Shown piece after piece: positions 24,388-33,619 of a DNA stretch of 64,000 bases. The notes below the pieces were generated by a model. That model was given only the letters and a program-made list of their open reading frames with translations, did not search any database and had not been told where the DNA came from. The translations under genes and the position numbers were made by a program. This stretch comes from Pseudomonas paraversuta (GTDB lineage Bacteria > Pseudomonadota > Gammaproteobacteria > Pseudomonadales > Pseudomonadaceae), in the NCBI RefSeq assembly GCF_904063065.1, contig NZ_CAJFCL010000008.1:124001-188000 (forward strand), given 5' to 3'. Every line of letters starts with the position of its first letter. Position 1 is the first letter of the stretch.

Positions 24388-27300
24388 TCAGGCATGGGCG
24401 GGTGGCGCGTCCTTGCTTTCCTTGATCTTGTACCAGGCCACGTACAACGCGGGCAGGAACAACAGAGTGAGCAAGGTGGCGGAAATGATGCCGCCGATCA
24501 TGGCGTAGGCCATTGGCCCCCAGAACACGTCACGGGCAATCGGGATCATGCCCAGGCTGGCCGCAGCAGCGGTCAGCAGGATCGGCCGGCGGCGGTGCTG
24601 GGTGGCTTGCATGACCGCGTGCCAGGGGTCGTAGCCGTCGCGTTCGTACTGGTCGATCTGGGTCACCAGAATCACCGAGTTGCGCACGATGATCCCCACC
24701 AGGGCCAGAATCCCCAGGATCGCCACAAAGCCCATCGGCGTGCCGGTCGGCACCAGCGCCAGCACCACACCGATCAGCCCCAGTGGCGCCACACTCACCA
24801 CCAGGAACATCTTCTGCACGCTTTGCAGCTGGATCATCAGGAAGGTCGCCATCAGAAACAGCATCAGGGGCACCACCTTGGCGATCGGGCCCTGGGCCTT
24901 GGCGCTTTGTTCAACCGTGCCGCCGGTTTGCAGGGTGTAGCCCTGGGGCAGGCTGGCGGCGAACTTGTCGACTTCCGGCTTGAGCTTGGCCACCAGATCG
25001 GTCGGTTGCATCGAGCCGCGCACCGAGGCCTTGAGGGTCAGGGTGGGAATCCGGTCGCGGCTCCAGATCAGCGGTTGCTCCAGTTCGTAGCGCACGGTGG
25101 CAAAGGCCAGCAACGGAATCGAGGTGCCGCTGGGGGTGGTGATTTGCAGGTTCAGCAGGGTTTCCGGGCTGCCCCGCTCGCTGCCGACGGCACGGCCTAT
25201 GATGTTGATCAGGTAGATGTCGTCCTTGACCTGGCTGACCGCCGCGCCGCTGACGATGCTGTTCATCACATGGGCGACGTCTTCGGATGACAGCCCGAAC
25301 TGGCGGGCCTTGTCCTGGGCAATGTCGATGCGCAGTACCTTGCCCGGTTCGTTCCAGTTGAAGATGGTTTCACCGACATTGGGGTTGGCGTCCAGCACGG
25401 AGGCCAGGTCGAGGGAATACTTGCGTACCAGATCGATGTTTTTGCCACTGACCCGATATTGCAGCGGCTGACCCACCGGCGGCCCCAGTTCCAGGGTGTG
25501 CACAAAGCTGCCGACCCCAACGTAATCTTCACGCAGGCGTTTATTGAGACGTTCCATCAGGGCATCCCGGCTATCCAGCCCGGTGCTGACAATCACCAGC
25601 TGGGCGTAGAACGGGTTTTGCAGTTGCTGGTCCAGTGGCAGGTAGAAACGAATCGCGCCCTCGCCGATGTACGAACTCCAGCGCAGGATATCCGGGTCGC
25701 CCTTGAGCGACTCTTCAAAGCGCTGGGTGACCTTGAGGGTTTCCTGAATCGAAGCGTTTTGCGGCAGGTTCAGGTCCACCAGGATTTCCGGGCGATCGGA
25801 GGCCGGGAAGAACTGGTTCTGCACCAGGCCCATGCCGAAAATGGCCAGTACGAACATCAGTACCGTGACGCCGATGGTCATCCAGCGGTGGCGCATGCAC
25901 CACAGCAGGCCATTATCGAAGGACCGGGCCAGGCGTCCGGGTTTCTCGGGCTTGGGTTTGACCTTGGAACTGAGGATATGCACCCCCAGTACCGGCGCAA
26001 ACAGTACCGCCACCACCCACGACACCAGCATCGCCACGGCAATCACCGCAAACAGGGTGAAGGTGTATTCCCCTGCCGAGCTGTTGTTGAGGCCGATGGG
26101 CACGAAGCCTGCCACCGTCACCAGGGTGCCGGTGAGCATGGGGAAGGCCGTGGAGTGGTAGGCAAAGGTTGCCGCCTGTTCCTTGGTCTCCCCCAGCTCG
26201 AGCCGGGTGATCATCATTTCCACCGTGATCATCGCGTCGTCCACCAGCAGGCCCAGGGCGATAATCAGCGCACCCAGGGATACCCGCTGCATGGCAATGC
26301 CGGTGAACTCCATGAACACAAAGACCAGCGCCAGCACCAGCGGGATCGAGATCGCCACCACCAGGCCCGCACGCAGCCCCAGGCTGAGGAAACTCACCGC
26401 CAGCACGATGACCACCGCCTCAAACAGCGCACTGGTGAAGCCGCCTACGGCCACCTCTACCACCTGCGCCTGATCGGAGACCATGTGCACGCCCACCCCC
26501 ACCGGCAGTTCGGCGGTGAGGTCGTCGATGCGTTGCTGCAGCTGTTTGCCGAACTCTTGAATGTTGCCGCCGTCGATCATGGCAATCGCCAGACCGATGG
26601 CAGGCTTGCCGTTGTAATGGAACATGGGCGCGGAAGGGTCGACGTAACCGCGGCTGATTTCGGCGATATCGGCCAGCCGGTAGAAGCGGTCGTTGACCCG
26701 CAGGTTCACCGCTTCCAGGTCTTCGACACTGTGGAACTGTCCCGAAGTGCGGACCGACATACGCTCGGGCCCGGCTTCAACGACCCCGGCCGGGGTCACG
26801 GCGTTTTGCGCCTGAAGGCTTTCCAGAACGTGTTGTTGATCGAGGCCCAAGGCCGCCAGTTTGCGGGTCGAAAAGTTCAGGTAGAAGGTTTCATCCTGCT
26901 CACCGATGGTCATCACCTTGCCGCGATTGGGCACATCGCGAATCCCGGTGCGCACCTGTTCGACGTAGTCGCGCAGCTGGCGCATGGTGAAGCCGTCGCC
27001 GGTAAAGGCGAAAATGGTGCCATACACATCACCGAACTCATCGTCGAACCCCGGGCCCTGAATGCCCTGGGGGAAATCGCCGCGAATGTCGTTGATCTTT
27101 TTGCGCACCTCATACCAGATATGGGGAATGGCATCGGCCTTGGTCGTGTCCTTGAGGAACACGAAGACCGTGGATTCGCCGGGCCTGGTATAGCTTTGCA
27201 CGTAGTCGAGAGAGTCCAGCTCCTCGAGCTTTTTCTCGATGCGGTCAGTGATTTGCAGCCGGGTTTCATCGACCGTGGCACCTGGCCATCTGGTCTGGAT

Positions 27301-27450
27301 GACCATGGTTTTGATCGCGAAGGACGGATCTTCCGCGCGGCCCAGGTTCATGTAAGAAAAGATCCCGGCGACCACCGCCATAAACATCAAGTACCAGACA
27401 AACGACTGATGTTTCAGAGCCCACTCGGACAGGTTGAATTTCCCATTCAT
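24388..27450 (-). CDS. triC: RND efflux transporter permease (TriC-like)
   Basis: Inner-membrane proton-driven pump of the HAE-RND type, 1020 residues. One membrane helix near 15-35, a large periplasmic domain, then helices around 335-530, a second periplasmic domain and a final set to 1010. The N-terminus NLSEWALKHQSFVWYLMF and the segment ALGLLVDDAMITVEMMITRLELGETKEQAA are typical; the intramembrane acidic pair sits in LLVDDA. Two membrane-fusion genes lie directly upstream and overlap, an arrangement known from TriABC (PA0156-0158) of P. aeruginosa, which exports triclosan. Substrate here is unproved, and the outer-membrane channel must come from elsewhere. Confidence 0.85.
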   Translation of the reverse strand: MNGKFNLSEWALKHQSFVWYLMFMAVVAGIFSYMNLGRAEDPSFAIKTMVIQTRWPGATVDETRLQITDRIEKKLEELDSLDYVQSYTRPGESTVFVFLKDTTKADAIPHIWYEVRKKINDIRGDFPQGIQGPGFDDEFGDVYGTIFAFTGDGFTMRQLRDYVEQVRTGIRDVPNRGKVMTIGEQDETFYLNFSTRKLAALGLDQQHVLESLQAQNAVTPAGVVEAGPERMSVRTSGQFHSVEDLEAVNLRVNDRFYRLADIAEISRGYVDPSAPMFHYNGKPAIGLAIAMIDGGNIQEFGKQLQQRIDDLTAELPVGVGVHMVSDQAQVVEVAVGGFTSALFEAVVIVLAVSFLSLGLRAGLVVAISIPLVLALVFVFMEFTGIAMQRVSLGALIIALGLLVDDAMITVEMMITRLELGETKEQAATFAYHSTAFPMLTGTLVTVAGFVPIGLNNSSAGEYTFTLFAVIAVAMLVSWVVAVLFAPVLGVHILSSKVKPKPEKPGRLARSFDNGLLWCMRHRWMTIGVTVLMFVLAIFGMGLVQNQFFPASDRPEILVDLNLPQNASIQETLKVTQRFEESLKGDPDILRWSSYIGEGAIRFYLPLDQQLQNPFYAQLVIVSTGLDSRDALMERLNKRLREDYVGVGSFVHTLELGPPVGQPLQYRVSGKNIDLVRKYSLDLASVLDANPNVGETIFNWNEPGKVLRIDIAQDKARQFGLSSEDVAHVMNSIVSGAAVSQVKDDIYLINIIGRAVGSERGSPETLLNLQITTPSGTSIPLLAFATVRYELEQPLIWSRDRIPTLTLKASVRGSMQPTDLVAKLKPEVDKFAASLPQGYTLQTGGTVEQSAKAQGPIAKVVPLMLFLMATFLMIQLQSVQKMFLVVSVAPLGLIGVVLALVPTGTPMGFVAILGILALVGIIVRNSVILVTQIDQYERDGYDPWHAVMQATQHRRRPILLTAAAASLGMIPIARDVFWGPMAYAMIGGIISATLLTLLFLPALYVAWYKIKESKDAPPAHA

Positions 27451-28529
27451 TGCGAGCTTTCCTTATCGAATCTGACTTTCTGTCCGGGGGTGAGGCTGTT
27501 GACGCCGGCGCTGACCACGTAATCGCCGTTTTTCAGGCCACCCTGGAGCAGCACGGTTTGCGCGTCACGGCGCAGCACGTTGACGTCACGCGGGCTGACG
27601 GTTTTGGTCTGCGGGTCGATGACCCAGATGCGGCTGTGACCGTCGGTTTCCTGCAGGGCGGTGAGCGGTAATTCAAAGTGCTCGGCAATCGGGCTGCTGA
27701 CGGTCACGCTGACCGAACTGCCAAGGCGAAAGGCTGGCGGGGTCTGGTCCAGGGTCAGCCGGGTGCGCCGGGTGCGGGTTGCACTGTCGGCTTGCGGGGC
27801 GATTTCGCGGATATGGGCGCTGGTGTTGACGTTCGGGTCGAGCTGGCCGGCGACCAGAAACTCGATACCTTTGGGTAGCGCCTCGGCCAGGGGCCCGGGC
27901 AGATCAATCACCGCCTCCTTGATTTCAGGGCGGGCCAGGGTGACCACTTCTTCGCCGACGCTGACCACCTGCCCTGCTTCGGCGTGCCATTGGGTGATTA
28001 CCGCGTCATGGTCGGCGCGCAGGTCGCAGTAACTGAGCTGGTCCTGTGCCTGGCTGACCGCGGCCACGGCCTGCTGCATGGAGGCCGCGGTGGTTTTGAG
28101 GTCGGCCTGGGCCGTGTCCAGTTGCGCCTGGGCGCCGACCCCGCGGTTGAACAGCTCCTGCTGGCGCCGGGCGTTGGCTTGAGCGTTGATCAATTGCGCC
28201 TGCACCTTGGCCAGGTCGCCCTGGGCCGAGCGCAGCTGGTTTTGCTGATCGGTGGGATCGAGGTTGGCCAGAATGTCCCCTTGCTTGACCACTGCACCCA
28301 CGTCGTAATGACGGCGCACGATACGGCCCGGCACGCGAAAGCCCAGGGTGCTTTCGTAGCGCGCTTCGATGTTGCCGGCAAAGCGCCCGAGATTGTCGGA
28401 AAGCATCGGCTGAGCCACCACATACAAGGCAGGGCGGACAGGCTCGGGGGCTTTTTTCTCGGAGCAACCCGCCAGCAACAAGGCTGCCAGCGGCACTGTC
28501 CACAAGTGGTTAATCAATGATCGGCTCAT
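27447..28529 (-). CDS. triB: Efflux RND periplasmic adaptor, second of two (TriB-like lipoprotein)
   Basis: Membrane fusion protein linking the pump to an outer-membrane channel. 360 residues; the signal peptide ends in LLAGC with lipidated Cys22. Lipoyl halves (RVPGRIVRRHYDVGAVVKQGDIL and YCDLRADHDAVITQWHAEAGQVV) flank an alpha-hairpin rich in Gln/Ala (about 85-165), followed by beta-barrel and membrane-proximal domains. Overlaps both neighbours by 4 bp. It differs clearly from the other adaptor, as TriA and TriB do. Confidence 0.85.
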   Translation of the reverse strand: MSRSLINHLWTVPLAALLLAGCSEKKAPEPVRPALYVVAQPMLSDNLGRFAGNIEARYESTLGFRVPGRIVRRHYDVGAVVKQGDILANLDPTDQQNQLRSAQGDLAKVQAQLINAQANARRQQELFNRGVGAQAQLDTAQADLKTTAASMQQAVAAVSQAQDQLSYCDLRADHDAVITQWHAEAGQVVSVGEEVVTLARPEIKEAVIDLPGPLAEALPKGIEFLVAGQLDPNVNTSAHIREIAPQADSATRTRRTRLTLDQTPPAFRLGSSVSVTVSSPIAEHFELPLTALQETDGHSRIWVIDPQTKTVSPRDVNVLRRDAQTVLLQGGLKNGDYVVSAGVNSLTPGQKVRFDKESSQ

Positions 28530-29617
28530 AACCGGGCTCCCCCGCTCGGGATGGGCGCGACTTCAACCTTCATGCCGGGGTGCAGCAATTGTCCGCCTGC
28601 GACCACGACCTTTTCTCCGTCCTTGAGACCTTCACTGACTATCACGCTGCCGGTCAGGTAGCGTCCGACCTTGACCCGTTGCAGGCGCACGATGCTTTGC
28701 TCGTCGGCGATCCATACGGCAGGCTCGCTGATGTCTTTGGTCAGGGCGGACCAGGGCAGCTCAATGCTGCGACTGGGGGGCGGGGTCAGATTGACGCTGA
28801 CAATCGAACCCAGATCCATGCCTTTGGGCAGCGCGTCCAGTTGCACCTTGATTTGCAGGGTGCCGCTTTGTGCCGACACGGTGGGGGTGATCTCGCGGAT
28901 CTGGCCGTTAACCTTGATCGCCGGATTACTCAGCAGCGTGACTTGCACGGTAGGGTTTTTCGGCGGCTCGATAAACAGCGATTCATACACGTTGAATACC
29001 GCGTCGCGGGCTCCGTCGCGGGCCAGGGTGAAAATCGGCATGGTGGCCTGCACCACTTGCCCCACTTCGGCCTGGCGCGCGGTAATCACACCCGGCGCCT
29101 CGGCCTGCAATTGGCTGTAGCTCAGTTGCTCGCGGGCATTGGCCAACTGCGCCTGTGCGGCAGTCAGGGCACTTTGCGCGCTGAGCCGGGCAGCATTGGC
29201 AGCATCGTATTCGCTTTGGCTGGTGTAGCCTTTTGGCAGCAGTTTCTGCTGCCGGATAAATGCGGCACGGGTCTGGACCACTTGGGCCTGTTGCGCATTG
29301 ACGCTGGCCTGGGCCGTTTCAACCTGGATTTTCAAGTCTTTGGGGTCGAGACGGGCAAGCACCTGATTGGCCTGGATGTGGTCACCGACATCGACCTTGC
29401 GCTCGATGATTTTGCCGCCGACCCGGAATGAAAGCTGGGTTTCGACCCGGGCCTGAATATCGCCGCTGAGTTGAATTGGCGGGGCAAATTCCCGGGTGCT
29501 GACCTGTTGTACATAAACCCGCGGGGACAAAGGCTCAGTGGGCCTCTCTTTGCCGCAAGCGGTCAGAAGTACCAAAAGGCTCAAGCCCATAACAGCCTTG
29601 TTTCGTGGACCAGCCAT
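28526..29617 (-). CDS. triA: Efflux RND periplasmic adaptor, first of two (TriA-like lipoprotein)
   Basis: First gene of the pump operon, 363 residues. Lipobox LLTAC gives lipidated Cys21. Same domain order as the next gene: lipoyl half RVGGKIIERKVDVGDHIQANQVLARLD, coiled-coil hairpin (about 85-160), second lipoyl half, barrel. TriABC is unusual among RND pumps in needing two fusion proteins, and this operon keeps that rule. No regulator gene flanks it: the divergent neighbour, 118 bp away, is an ATPase. Confidence 0.85.
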   Translation of the reverse strand: MAGPRNKAVMGLSLLVLLTACGKERPTEPLSPRVYVQQVSTREFAPPIQLSGDIQARVETQLSFRVGGKIIERKVDVGDHIQANQVLARLDPKDLKIQVETAQASVNAQQAQVVQTRAAFIRQQKLLPKGYTSQSEYDAANAARLSAQSALTAAQAQLANAREQLSYSQLQAEAPGVITARQAEVGQVVQATMPIFTLARDGARDAVFNVYESLFIEPPKNPTVQVTLLSNPAIKVNGQIREITPTVSAQSGTLQIKVQLDALPKGMDLGSIVSVNLTPPPSRSIELPWSALTKDISEPAVWIADEQSIVRLQRVKVGRYLTGSVIVSEGLKDGEKVVVAGGQLLHPGMKVEVAPIPSGGARL

Positions 29618-29735
29618 GCAAGCTCCTTTGCGTGATGCTGTTTTACATCCTGATACGACACACAGCGTAGAACAGGGTTCGGCGTCTGTGGGACTCTATG
29701 TGCACTGCACCTGTAGCTGTACTTCGAGGTCAACC

Positions 29736-30902
29736 ATGCTCACCACCCTGGCTGTGGCCAACTACCGCTCCATCAACCAATTGGTGGTGCCCCTGGCCAG
29801 ACTTAATCTGATTACCGGCCCCAATGGAAGTGGCAAATCGAATCTTTACCGTGCCCTGCGTTTATTGGCCGAAACCGCCCAGGGCGGGGTGATCAACGCG
29901 GTAGCCCGTGAAGGAGGGCTGGAATCAACATTCTGGGCCGGACCGGAGGTGATTTCACGACGCATGAAGCTCGGCGAGGTGGATATCAGCAGAACCGTAC
30001 TCAGTGGCGTAAAGCGCCTGCGTCTGGGCTTCGCTGCCGATGATTTCAGCTATGCAATTGCCTTGGGGTTGCCACCGAACGATGAGACTTCGTCGTTCAA
30101 TCTCGATCCGCAAATCAAGCACGAGAGTATTTGGTCGGGACCGATTTATCGCAAGGCCAGCGAGCTGGTTGAACGTAAAGGTCCGGTGGTCCGGTCCCGT
30201 GATGGCCGCGCCTGGAAGGTGTTGGCGCAGCACACGCCGGTTTTCGACAGTCTGTTTGATCAGGTCGGCAGTATGGATGCTTCGCCGGAAGTCTTGCAGT
30301 TGCGTGAGTCCATTCGCGGATGGCGTTTTTATGACCACTTTCGCACCGACCCCGATGCGCCCGTTCGCCAGCCGCAGCTTGGCACCCGCACCCCGGTCTT
30401 GCATCACGACGGGCGCGACTTGGCAGCCGCGTTGCAAACCATTATTGAGATCGGCGACCCCCAAGCGTTACACACGGCAATCAGCGATGCCTTTCCCGGT
30501 GCGCGGCTGGAGATCCAGTTTGTTTCCGGCGGGCGCTTTGCCCTGGAGTTCTATCAGGAGGGGCTGCTGCGTCCATTGTCGGTGGCTGAACTGTCAGATG
30601 GCACCTTGCGCTACCTGCTGCTGATCGCAGCCCTGCTCACCCCTCGCCCACCCACCATGATGGTGCTGAACGAACCCGAGACCAGCCTGCATCCCGATCT
30701 GCTGCCGGCGCTGGCGCGGTTGATCATTCGTGCTTCGCAACAATCGCAAGTCTGGGTGGTGTCCCACGCCCGGCGTCTGATCGCGGCGCTGCAGCAAGAT
30801 CTTGAGTGCAACTGCATCGTGCTGGAAAAAAACTTCGGCCAGACCGAGATCGTTGGCCAGCGCCTGCTGGATCAGCCCGCCTGGTACTGGGCGGACAAAT
30901 AA
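29736..30902 (+). CDS. AAA family ATPase (RecF/OLD-like, stand-alone)
   Basis: 388 residues from ATG 29736 after GAGGT; the frame is open further upstream but the family start MLTTLAVANYRSINQLVV is here. ABC-type ATPase head: Walker A GPNGSGKSN (28-36), signature-like LSDGTLRYLLLIAAL, Walker B MMVLNEPETSLHPDL, and switch histidine in WVVSHARRLI. It lacks a long coiled coil and the Toprim domain of OLD proteins, so it is a short AAA15-type ATPase. No endonuclease or toxin partner is adjacent. Function unknown; DNA-related or defence roles are possible for the family. Confidence 0.8.
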   Translation: MLTTLAVANYRSINQLVVPLARLNLITGPNGSGKSNLYRALRLLAETAQGGVINAVAREGGLESTFWAGPEVISRRMKLGEVDISRTVLSGVKRLRLGFAADDFSYAIALGLPPNDETSSFNLDPQIKHESIWSGPIYRKASELVERKGPVVRSRDGRAWKVLAQHTPVFDSLFDQVGSMDASPEVLQLRESIRGWRFYDHFRTDPDAPVRQPQLGTRTPVLHHDGRDLAAALQTIIEIGDPQALHTAISDAFPGARLEIQFVSGGRFALEFYQEGLLRPLSVAELSDGTLRYLLLIAALLTPRPPTMMVLNEPETSLHPDLLPALARLIIRASQQSQVWVVSHARRLIAALQQDLECNCIVLEKNFGQTEIVGQRLLDQPAWYWADK

Positions 30903-30903
30903 A

Positions 30904-30933
30904 AACGCCGACGCTTTAAAAGCCGTCGGCGTT
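30904..30933. terminator. Rho-independent terminator, bidirectional
   Basis: Stem AACGCCGACG (30904-30913) with CGTCGGCGTT (30924-30933), an A-run before and TTTT after. It serves the convergent ATPase and metQ genes. Confidence 0.88.
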
Positions 30934-30953
30934 TTCACAAGGGCGGGCGCTGT

Positions 30954-31736
30954 TTAGAACGCAGGGACTACCGCACCTTTGTATTTCTGTTCAATGAAGG
31001 CTTTGACTTCAGGGCTGGTCAGGGCCTTGGCCAGCTTCTGGATTGCGTCGCTGTCCTTGTTGTCAGGACGGGCCACCAAGAAGTTCACGTATGGCGAATC
31101 GGCGCCTTCAATGATCAGCGCGTCGGTGGCCGGGTTCAGGCCCGCTTCCAGCGCGTAGTTGGTGTTGATCATGTCCAGGTCAACCTGATCCAGCACCCGT
31201 GGCAGCAGCGCGGACTCAAGTTCCTTGAACTTGAAGTTGTGCGGGTTCTTGGCGATGTCTTTCGGTGTGGAGACAGCATTGGTCGGGTCTTTGAGTTCGA
31301 TCAGACCGGCCTTTTGCAGCAGGATCAACGCACGGCCACTGTTGCTGCCTTCGTTCGGGATGGCGATGGTCGCGCCGTCTTTCAACTCAGACAGGTTTTT
31401 GACTTTTTTCGAGTAGCCACCGAAGGGTTCAACGTGAACGCCGATCACGGTCACCAGATTGGTGCCTTTGCCTTTGTTGAAGCTTTCGAGGTACGGCAGG
31501 GTCTGGAAGTAGTTGGCATCCAGGTGCTTCTCGGCCACTTGTACGTTGGGCTGCACATAATCGGTGAACACTTTGACTTCCAGATCCACGCCTTCTTTGG
31601 CGAGGGTCGGTTTGATCAGCTCAAGGATTTCGGCGTGGGGTACCGGGGTCGCAGCGACCACCAGTTTCTCGCCAGCCTGTGCCAGGCCTGCAGTCAAAGC
31701 AGCCGCCAATGCGGTAAACAACAGAACCTTTTTCAT
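30954..31736 (-). CDS. metQ: MetQ/NlpA family periplasmic binding protein, orphan
   Basis: Substrate-binding protein of a methionine-type ABC importer. 260 residues; signal peptide residues 1-21 ending AQA, without a lipobox, so soluble periplasmic. Family blocks: ATPVPHAEILELIKP (29-43), FTDYVQPNVQV, HLDANYFQTLPYL and the ligand-site run IAIPNEGSNSGRALILLQ. No metN or metI gene is in the window, so it must work with a transporter encoded elsewhere. Substrate may be methionine or a related sulfur compound. Confidence 0.85.
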   Translation of the reverse strand: MKKVLLFTALAAALTAGLAQAGEKLVVAATPVPHAEILELIKPTLAKEGVDLEVKVFTDYVQPNVQVAEKHLDANYFQTLPYLESFNKGKGTNLVTVIGVHVEPFGGYSKKVKNLSELKDGATIAIPNEGSNSGRALILLQKAGLIELKDPTNAVSTPKDIAKNPHNFKFKELESALLPRVLDQVDLDMINTNYALEAGLNPATDALIIEGADSPYVNFLVARPDNKDSDAIQKLAKALTSPEVKAFIEQKYKGAVVPAF

Positions 31737-31877
31737 GCAATGCCCTTAAGTGTGTGACCGTTCGGATGACGGTTTTATTGGAAGACGAAACGAACAATAC
31801 CGAGATTCTTTATTCCCGAACAATAATATTTATTCAGCTTCTTATGCCATTTTGTTCACTTGCGATTTTCGTCGCAA

Positions 31878-31931
31878 CCGTGGGAGCCGGCTTGCCGGCG
31901 ATGCCATCCCTGGCTCGCCAGCTCCCACAGT
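31878..31931. repeat. REP palindrome, GTGGGAGC type
   Basis: CCGTGGGAGCCGGCTTGCCGG pairs imperfectly with TGGCTCGCCAGCTCCCAC. It separates metQ from the sigma54-activator gene. Confidence 0.8.
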
Positions 31932-31936
31932 GATGC

Positions 31937-32833
31937 TCAGGTCAGCAGGTTTTTCAGTGCCGCCAGCTCCTGCGCCGTTGCGCCTTTGATGAACAGCTCA
32001 ATCTGGCTCAGGGTGTCGGGCAGGTTCAGATGCTCGGGCTGGATCTCTTCGCCGGTACTGACCAGCAGCGCAAAGTGGATCACGTTCTCCAGCTCCCGGG
32101 TGTTGCCCGGCCAGCTGTGACGTTCCAGGACGCGCTGGGCACTGGTGCTGATAAAGGGCACTGGCAGGTTCAGGCGCTGGCTATAAATGCCCAGAAAGTA
32201 TTCCGCCAGCGACAAGATATCCCCGGGCCGTTCGCGCAAGGCCGGCAAGTCCAAGCGGCCTTCGCTGAGGTAGTGATACAGCCGTTCGTGGAACTTGCCG
32301 GCACTCACTGCCTGCGCCAGATCAATGCTGGTGGCCGCGACCAGGCGCACGTCTACCGGGCTCGGCTGATGGGCGCCCACGCGGGTGACTTCGTGGGTTT
32401 CCAGGGCGGCCAGCAGCTTGACCTGAATTGCCAGCGGCAAATCGCCGATTTCGTCCAGATACAACGTGCCGCCATTGGCCGAGCCGAACCATCCGGCACG
32501 GCTGCTGGCCGAACTGTTGTGTGCACCCGGGGCGTAGCCGAACAACTCTGCGTCGGCATAGGTGGGGCTGATCGCACCGCAGTTCACCGATACGAACAGG
32601 CCGGGGCGATCACTGCCACGGTGGATGTGGCGGGCGAGCAACTCCTTGCCGCTGCCGGTCTCGCCGCGAATCAGTACCGGCAACGCGCGCGGTGCCAGCT
32701 GTTCAAGGTCGTTGCGTAGCTGGCGCGAGCGCGGATCAACGAATACCAGCGCTTTGGCGCGAATACTCAACGGGCTTTTTTCAGCGTCGGGAAAGGTCAG
32801 CAATGGCTGACCGAAGGTTTCATGCAGGCTCAT
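31937..32833 (-). CDS. Degenerate sigma54-dependent activator (AAA+ only)
   Basis: 298 residues, resembling SfnR-type enhancer-binding proteins. AAA+ features present: Walker A GETGSGKE (57-64), Walker B GGTLYLDEIG (121-130), and SWPGNTRELENVI with the sensor II arginine. Two things are missing. The sigma54-contact loop reads GAHNSS (103-108) instead of GAFTGA, and the protein stops about 25 residues after the AAA+ domain, with no Fis-type HTH. Ordinary activation of a sigma54 promoter is therefore doubtful. Follows the hydrolase gene by 50 bp, so probably co-transcribed with it. Confidence 0.8.
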   Translation of the reverse strand: MSLHETFGQPLLTFPDAEKSPLSIRAKALVFVDPRSRQLRNDLEQLAPRALPVLIRGETGSGKELLARHIHRGSDRPGLFVSVNCGAISPTYADAELFGYAPGAHNSSASSRAGWFGSANGGTLYLDEIGDLPLAIQVKLLAALETHEVTRVGAHQPSPVDVRLVAATSIDLAQAVSAGKFHERLYHYLSEGRLDLPALRERPGDILSLAEYFLGIYSQRLNLPVPFISTSAQRVLERHSWPGNTRELENVIHFALLVSTGEEIQPEHLNLPDTLSQIELFIKGATAQELAALKNLLT

Positions 32834-32883
32834 GGCTGGCTCCCGCCCGCCGCCGATGGGTGGGCGCGGGCGTTACAAAAAAT

Positions 32884-33465
32884 TCATGCGCGGCGCAGTG
32901 CGCCTTGCTCGATGCGGGTTTGCAGGCGGTACAAAAAGGCGAACCCTTGTTCCCAGCGCTGGTGACCGGATTTGACGTTGATATGTCCGGCGCCGCTGAT
33001 GATCCCGATCTTGGCTCCCCACTGGCGGGCAAACTCCATGGCCCGTGGCGCACTGACCGCGGAGTCGTTATCGGAGCTGACAATCTGGCTCGGGAACGGC
33101 AACGGTTGCCGGGGAATCGGTGCAAAGTTACGCAAGGCCGGGGCGCAGGCCGGGCGTTCGACATCGGCCGGGGCCACCAACAAGGCACCGCGTACCTGGC
33201 TCAGCAGGCTGGACGGCGCGCGCTCGGCCCAGTGCGCCACCGTGATGCACCCCAGGCTATGGGCAATCAGAATCACCGGGGTGCTGTCGGCGGCAATCGC
33301 TTCGGCCAGGGCTGCGATCCAGTCTTCACGCCGCGGCGTCAGCCAGTCGTCCTGCTCCACCCGGGTACTGTTCGGTAAGCTGTTTTGCCAGTGGGTTTGC
33401 CAATGATCGTCGGACGAACCTTGCCAGCCCGGCACTATCAAATAGCGTATCGATTCGTTGCCCAT
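32884..33465 (-). CDS. RBBP9/YdeN family alpha/beta hydrolase
   Basis: Cytoplasmic serine hydrolase of 193 residues. The N-terminus YLIVPGWQGSSDDHWQTHW (8-26) is the family hallmark. The nucleophile is Ser70 in IAHSLG, the acid lies in SSDNDSAV, and the base is the histidine of GAGHINVKSG. The ribosome site is CTGGAG. Natural substrates of the bacterial family are not known. Shares a transcript direction with the sigma54-like gene. Confidence 0.88.
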   Translation of the reverse strand: MGNESIRYLIVPGWQGSSDDHWQTHWQNSLPNSTRVEQDDWLTPRREDWIAALAEAIAADSTPVILIAHSLGCITVAHWAERAPSSLLSQVRGALLVAPADVERPACAPALRNFAPIPRQPLPFPSQIVSSDNDSAVSAPRAMEFARQWGAKIGIISGAGHINVKSGHQRWEQGFAFLYRLQTRIEQGALRRA

Positions 33466-33619
33466 GGGTGTGCGTCTCCAGCGGTATGTGTGTTACCGAG
33501 TCAGTATAGGGACGGTTTTTAGATTCTCTAAGGAATAAGAAGCTATTTATTAATAACCAAAAAATCATTTTCGGCGCTGGGCTAAGCTCAGCACATCGTC
33601 CACTCCAAGAGCTGCCGCC

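Noticed and set aside
25459..27522. Plus-strand open frame of 687 codons across the RND permease
   Set aside because: Antisense to a complete RND pump; its product is rich in His, Gln and Arg with no domain, as expected of a shadow frame.
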